DNA of 9,180 nt. Source: Chloroflexota bacterium (GTDB lineage Bacteria; Chloroflexota; Ktedonobacteria; Ktedonobacterales; Ktedonobacteraceae). The stretch spans positions 1 to 9,180 of the forward strand of contig JAJZEJ010000867.1 of assembly GCA_021828635.1 (NCBI GenBank). The letters run 5' to 3'. Below are positions 7,192 through 9,180 of this stretch, piece by piece (the stretch's first letter is position 1; every line of letters begins with the position of its first letter). The notes under the pieces were generated by a model, which was not told the DNA's origin, made no database searches, and was given only the letters and a program-made list of their open reading frames with translations. The translations under genes were made by a program, and so were the position numbers.

Positions 7192-7647
7192 TTATGCCTT
7201 ACGATAATTTTGTACTACAGTGATGATACTGCATGTGAACACGAGGATAGCGCATGTTACTACAAGCACATTGCCCGCGAAGAGACCATAGCCTCCGTTT
7301 GGCCCATTGGGATGAGTCAGACTTTCAATTACGTAGGGTTGCCTGGCGAGCAGGTAGAGAATAATTCCGCTCGTGAGGGTACTTACCAGTGATGCCCAGC
7401 GGAATCTGCTGGCGAGAATGCCTGTGCTTATCAGCCAGCACACCAGACTAATGAGAGTATTCTGAGCAAGGGTGACGTGCAGGATTATAAGCGTCGTGAC
7501 GCCGCCGATGCTTGCGAGTGTTCCTATAGCCGCTGCCCAGAAGGCGATCTTCCCAGCGATGGACAGTGGTTGACGCTCAAAAAGCTGTCTACGAGTTGCT
7601 TGACTACGCGCGATTGATTGCTGTCTTTCCTGTGACTCCATGCTCAT
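7192..7647 (-). CDS. Small four-helix membrane protein of unknown function
   Basis: 151 residues from ATG 7647, chosen because AAAGGA lies nine bases upstream. In-frame ATGs at 7707 and 7704 have no ribosome site and sit at the expected transcription start of the promoter just upstream. A charged N-terminus (residues 1-32, rich in Q, R and S) is followed by four hydrophobic segments at about 34-57, 62-79, 84-101 and 122-145. A Gly/Pro/Asn-rich loop (THPNGPNGGYG) lies between helices 3 and 4. I do not recognise the family. Its size, helix count and helix 3-4 loop resemble the next gene downstream, suggesting a pair of partner or distantly related membrane proteins. It is the first gene of the minus-strand cluster. 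Confidence 0.7.
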   Translation of the reverse strand: MSMESQERQQSIARSQATRRQLFERQPLSIAGKIAFWAAAIGTLASIGGVTTLIILHVTLAQNTLISLVCWLISTGILASRFRWASLVSTLTSGIILYLLARQPYVIESLTHPNGPNGGYGLFAGNVLVVTCAILVFTCSIITVVQNYRKA

Positions 7648-7713
7648 GATATTTTTTCCTTTATTAAGATCATCGGATGTATGTAAGATGATGTTGTTGT
7701 TCATCATGTGAAG

Positions 7714-7742
7714 AGTATAGAACTTGTTCCGTTACCGCAGCG
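7714..7742 (-). promoter_or_regulatory. Candidate promoter of the minus-strand membrane-protein cluster
   Basis: TATACT (7719 to 7714) matches five of six bases of a -10 box. The -35 position at 17-nt spacing reads CGCTGC, a poor match, and lies between two direct repeats. Transcription would begin near 7707, giving a leader of about 60 nt to ATG 7647. A weak -35 with flanking repeats suggests an activator-dependent promoter. Confidence 0.4.
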
Positions 7743-7747
7743 TTACC
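7730..7747. repeat. Two CGTTACC direct repeats 11 nt apart over the -35 region
   Basis: CGTTACC occurs at 7730-7736 and 7741-7747, separated by GCAG. The 11-nt period is one helical turn, typical of tandem sites for OmpR/PhoB-type winged-helix regulators, a fold also found at the N-terminus of SARP/BTAD proteins. The position over the -35 of the minus-strand promoter fits an activator site. The binding protein is not known. Confidence 0.4.
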
Positions 7748-7774
7748 TTTCGGCGTTCCTCGCTGGCTATTTGT

Positions 7775-7817
7775 GGAAAGTGCAAGCAGGGTATCCTTCG
7801 CGGGTACCATACTTTCC
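7775..7817. repeat. Short inverted repeat upstream of the kinase-like gene's promoter
   Basis: GGAAAGT (7775-7781) is the reverse complement of ACTTTCC (7811-7817), with a 29-nt gap that also contains a GGTA/TACC pair. It lies just upstream of the candidate plus-strand promoter and might be an operator, but seven-base arms are short enough to occur by chance. Confidence 0.2.
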
Positions 7818-7824
7818 CAAAGAG

Positions 7825-7853
7825 TTGCAATCTTCTCCCAGACGGGCTAGACT
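7825..7853 (+). promoter_or_regulatory. Candidate sigma-70-type promoter of the kinase-like gene
   Basis: TTGCAA (7825-7830) and TAGACT (7848-7853) are spaced by exactly 17 nt, each matching four of six consensus bases. The predicted transcription start near 7860 leaves a leader of about 35-40 nt, which includes the purine-rich GGGGGA at 7883-7888. Confidence 0.4.
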
Positions 7854-7896
7854 AGAGAGCAAGCACTATTCTTGAGAGCAATGGGGGACTTTGTTC

Positions 7897-8868
7897 GTGG
7901 AAGAATACCTCGTGATGCCAGAGGTGGTCACAGAACTCGCGGATAATCCGTGGGAGCAGCACGACCCATATAGCCTGGATGTACCATTGTATCCGCTTTA
8001 TTTGATATATGAGCAAGTCAATGCACTTGATCGACTAGTGACACCATCTCCGCCTGTTCTGCAACAACAACTCTTACGTGCTTATCATGAGATAAAGGCT
8101 ACAGGTTTGTCACCTGTTTTATGTATTCACGCCGAAAGTATGCAGACCGAGAAGACCAAAAATATGAAGCTTTTTGCTTGGCATATGCAGCGTCAGGGGT
8201 TACGCACGCTCTTTCTGATGCCTGCCAACGCCATCGGCGACGAGCGCCAGCGAGGTGTCATGCCAGAAGAAGGTTTTGTAGTGAGCCGCGCTTTCCCCGC
8301 TAAGCGCACACCAGCACTGGTCATCACCTCTAATAGCCTGCACATGCTTAAAGAGCAACTCGCGCACAAACATATCACGCCGGAGACTATTGACCTGCTG
8401 TGTATTGACGAAGTGCAACTTTTCACCAACCAGAGACCGTTTGAGGCTATCGCCGCATTATTGGAATTGCAGCAAGCGGGCTTTACTGTGGTCATCAATG
8501 GTATTGACTATGATTTCAAGTCCGACCCTTTCACGCATATGCATCATTTGCTGCTGATGGCGCGTTTCCTGGCGGGCTGGCAAAGCTTTCAATTAGCGAC
8601 CATGTGCCGACACTGTCCCCATCCTGCCAGGAGTTCACGGCGTGTCATTACTTTTCCCGATGGTCGCAAGCAAATTGCCGATGCCAGCTCGCCCATCGTC
8701 ATGCCTGGCCTCAGCAACTATTATGCCGTTTGCGACGTGTTCCACAAATCCTGCACACGGCAATCGGCGGAAGCAGAGCATGTGCGCTCACCCCTGCCCA
8801 CCACGCTGACGCCAGAGCAAATCTATCACATACCCTGGATGCGCGAGACGCTAGCTCGTTTTACCTAA
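7897..8868 (+). CDS. Thymidine-kinase-like protein with degenerate P-loop
   Basis: Called from GTG 7897 (323 residues), because GGGGGA at 7883-7888 lies eight bases upstream. TTG 7891 is too close to that site and ATG 7915 is a possible alternative. Residues about 75-290 follow the type II thymidine kinase plan: the P-loop region (ESMQTEKT, 80-87), D-E-R (115-117), Walker B and catalytic motif CIDEVQLF (D171, E172), GIDYDF (202-207, family GLDxDF), and a zinc site with C237-x-x-C240 plus C279 and H283 or C286. The family phosphorylates thymidine with ATP in nucleotide salvage. Oddity: the expected GPMFSGKT reads ESMQTEKT, so both P-loop glycines are Glu while K86-T87 remain. An extra N-terminal region of about 70 residues precedes the domain; family members are usually near 190-220 residues. 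It is therefore either a diverged kinase or a non-catalytic relative. The nucleoside phosphorylase gene converges on it. Confidence 0.75.
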   Translation: MEEYLVMPEVVTELADNPWEQHDPYSLDVPLYPLYLIYEQVNALDRLVTPSPPVLQQQLLRAYHEIKATGLSPVLCIHAESMQTEKTKNMKLFAWHMQRQGLRTLFLMPANAIGDERQRGVMPEEGFVVSRAFPAKRTPALVITSNSLHMLKEQLAHKHITPETIDLLCIDEVQLFTNQRPFEAIAALLELQQAGFTVVINGIDYDFKSDPFTHMHHLLLMARFLAGWQSFQLATMCRHCPHPARSSRRVITFPDGRKQIADASSPIVMPGLSNYYAVCDVFHKSCTRQSAEAEHVRSPLPTTLTPEQIYHIPWMRETLARFT

Positions 8869-9180
8869 TTCGTGGGTAGAGGCAGCTACGTGCCGCTTGC
8901 CAGATGACCGAGAGCGCGGTGAGACTGCCATTGGCGGCTCCTTTTTCAAAGTCACCCTCTTGCTGTGCCATCTGGTTGGTGATGTGCGCGAAGCAGACAA
9001 TGGGGTACTGTTTGGCCTCGGCCAGCGCGTAGAGAGCCGCCGTCTCCATTTCAATAGCCAGCAATCCCTGTTCGCGTCCCCACGCAATCATCGCTTCAGT
9101 TTCACGAAATGGTGCATCGGTCGTCCAACTGGCTCCCATATAGAGCGGTTGGACTACTTGATCCCATCCCGCTAAAAGAC
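8861..9180 (-). CDS. Nucleoside phosphorylase, PNP/UDP family (partial, N-terminus off right edge)
   Basis: The reading frame stays open through the right edge; about 105 C-terminal residues are visible. Upstream of the internal ATG at 9139 the frame continues as LLAGWDQVVQPLYMGASWT, so that ATG is not the start. Visible motifs are SWTTDAPFRET, GLLAIEMETAALYALAEA (the family's M-E-x-A-A-L signature, whose Glu contacts the ribose) and CFAHITNQM followed by GDFEKG. The family splits purine or pyrimidine nucleosides with phosphate to base plus ribose-1-phosphate in the cytoplasm. The phosphorylase sequence looks nearest to uridine/purine phosphorylases of Actinobacteria and Chloroflexota, but specificity cannot be fixed from this part. 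Its stop codon overlaps the end of the kinase-like gene: TTACCTAA (8861-8868) encodes both stops on opposite strands. Confidence 0.85.
   Translation of the reverse strand, partial: LLAGWDQVVQPLYMGASWTTDAPFRETEAMIAWGREQGLLAIEMETAALYALAEAKQYPIVCFAHITNQMAQQEGDFEKGAANGSLTALSVIWQAARSCLYPRIR

Noticed and set aside
5509..7647. Bacteriocin maturation or immunity operon
   Set aside because: No leader peptide with a double-glycine site, no transporter and no modification enzyme accompany the CPBP gene.
7881..7883. ATG 7881 as start of the kinase-like gene
   Set aside because: It is out of frame with the coding sequence; the G-run after it serves better as the ribosome site for GTG 7897.

Overview
The window looks like a piece of a mesophilic Chloroflexota chromosome, most likely class Ktedonobacteria. 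This is an inference from the company the genes keep: a roughly 1,090-residue SARP/BTAD-AAA-TPR regulator, a flavin amine oxidase of the type ending in FAGEH...GFMEGA, a CPBP protease with the EETGWTG variant motif, a short W-R-G...SGE..YF protein, balanced base composition and purine-rich Shine-Dalgarno sites. No rRNA, tRNA, CRISPR array, transposase gene or phage gene was seen.

Layout. (1) Positions 1-627, minus strand: the N-terminal 209 residues of a double-hotdog acyl-ACP-thioesterase-like protein that runs off the left edge. (2) A 129-bp divergent spacer leads to a plus-strand pair: an FAD-dependent amine oxidase (757-2229) followed 11 nt later by a large BTAD/AAA/TPR transcriptional regulator (2241-5501), very probably one transcript. 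(3) Positions 5509-7647 hold four minus-strand genes in the order of transcription: two about 150-residue four-helix membrane proteins, a CPBP intramembrane protease, and a 69-residue conserved-looking small protein. A 79-bp element made of two perfect 26-bp inverted arms sits between the second membrane protein and the protease. (4) A 240-bp divergent control region (7648-7890) carries a -10 box with 11-nt-spaced direct repeats for the minus-strand genes and a TTGCAA-N17-TAGACT promoter for the plus-strand gene. (5) Positions 7897-8868, plus strand: a thymidine-kinase-like protein that keeps the DE.Q and zinc-ligand motifs but has lost the P-loop glycines. (6) From 8861 to the right edge, minus strand: the C-terminal part of a nucleoside phosphorylase, overlapping the kinase-like gene tail to tail by 8 nt.

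Functional reading. The amine oxidase and its regulator probably form a regulated catabolic or secondary-metabolic unit whose substrate cannot be read from sequence. The right end is a nucleoside-salvage neighbourhood. The membrane-protein/CPBP cluster has no recognisable substrate peptide, so its role is open. I see no complete, clearly new multi-gene system. The strongest unusual signals are the kinase-like protein with the altered P-loop and the paired-palindrome element at 6628-6706.
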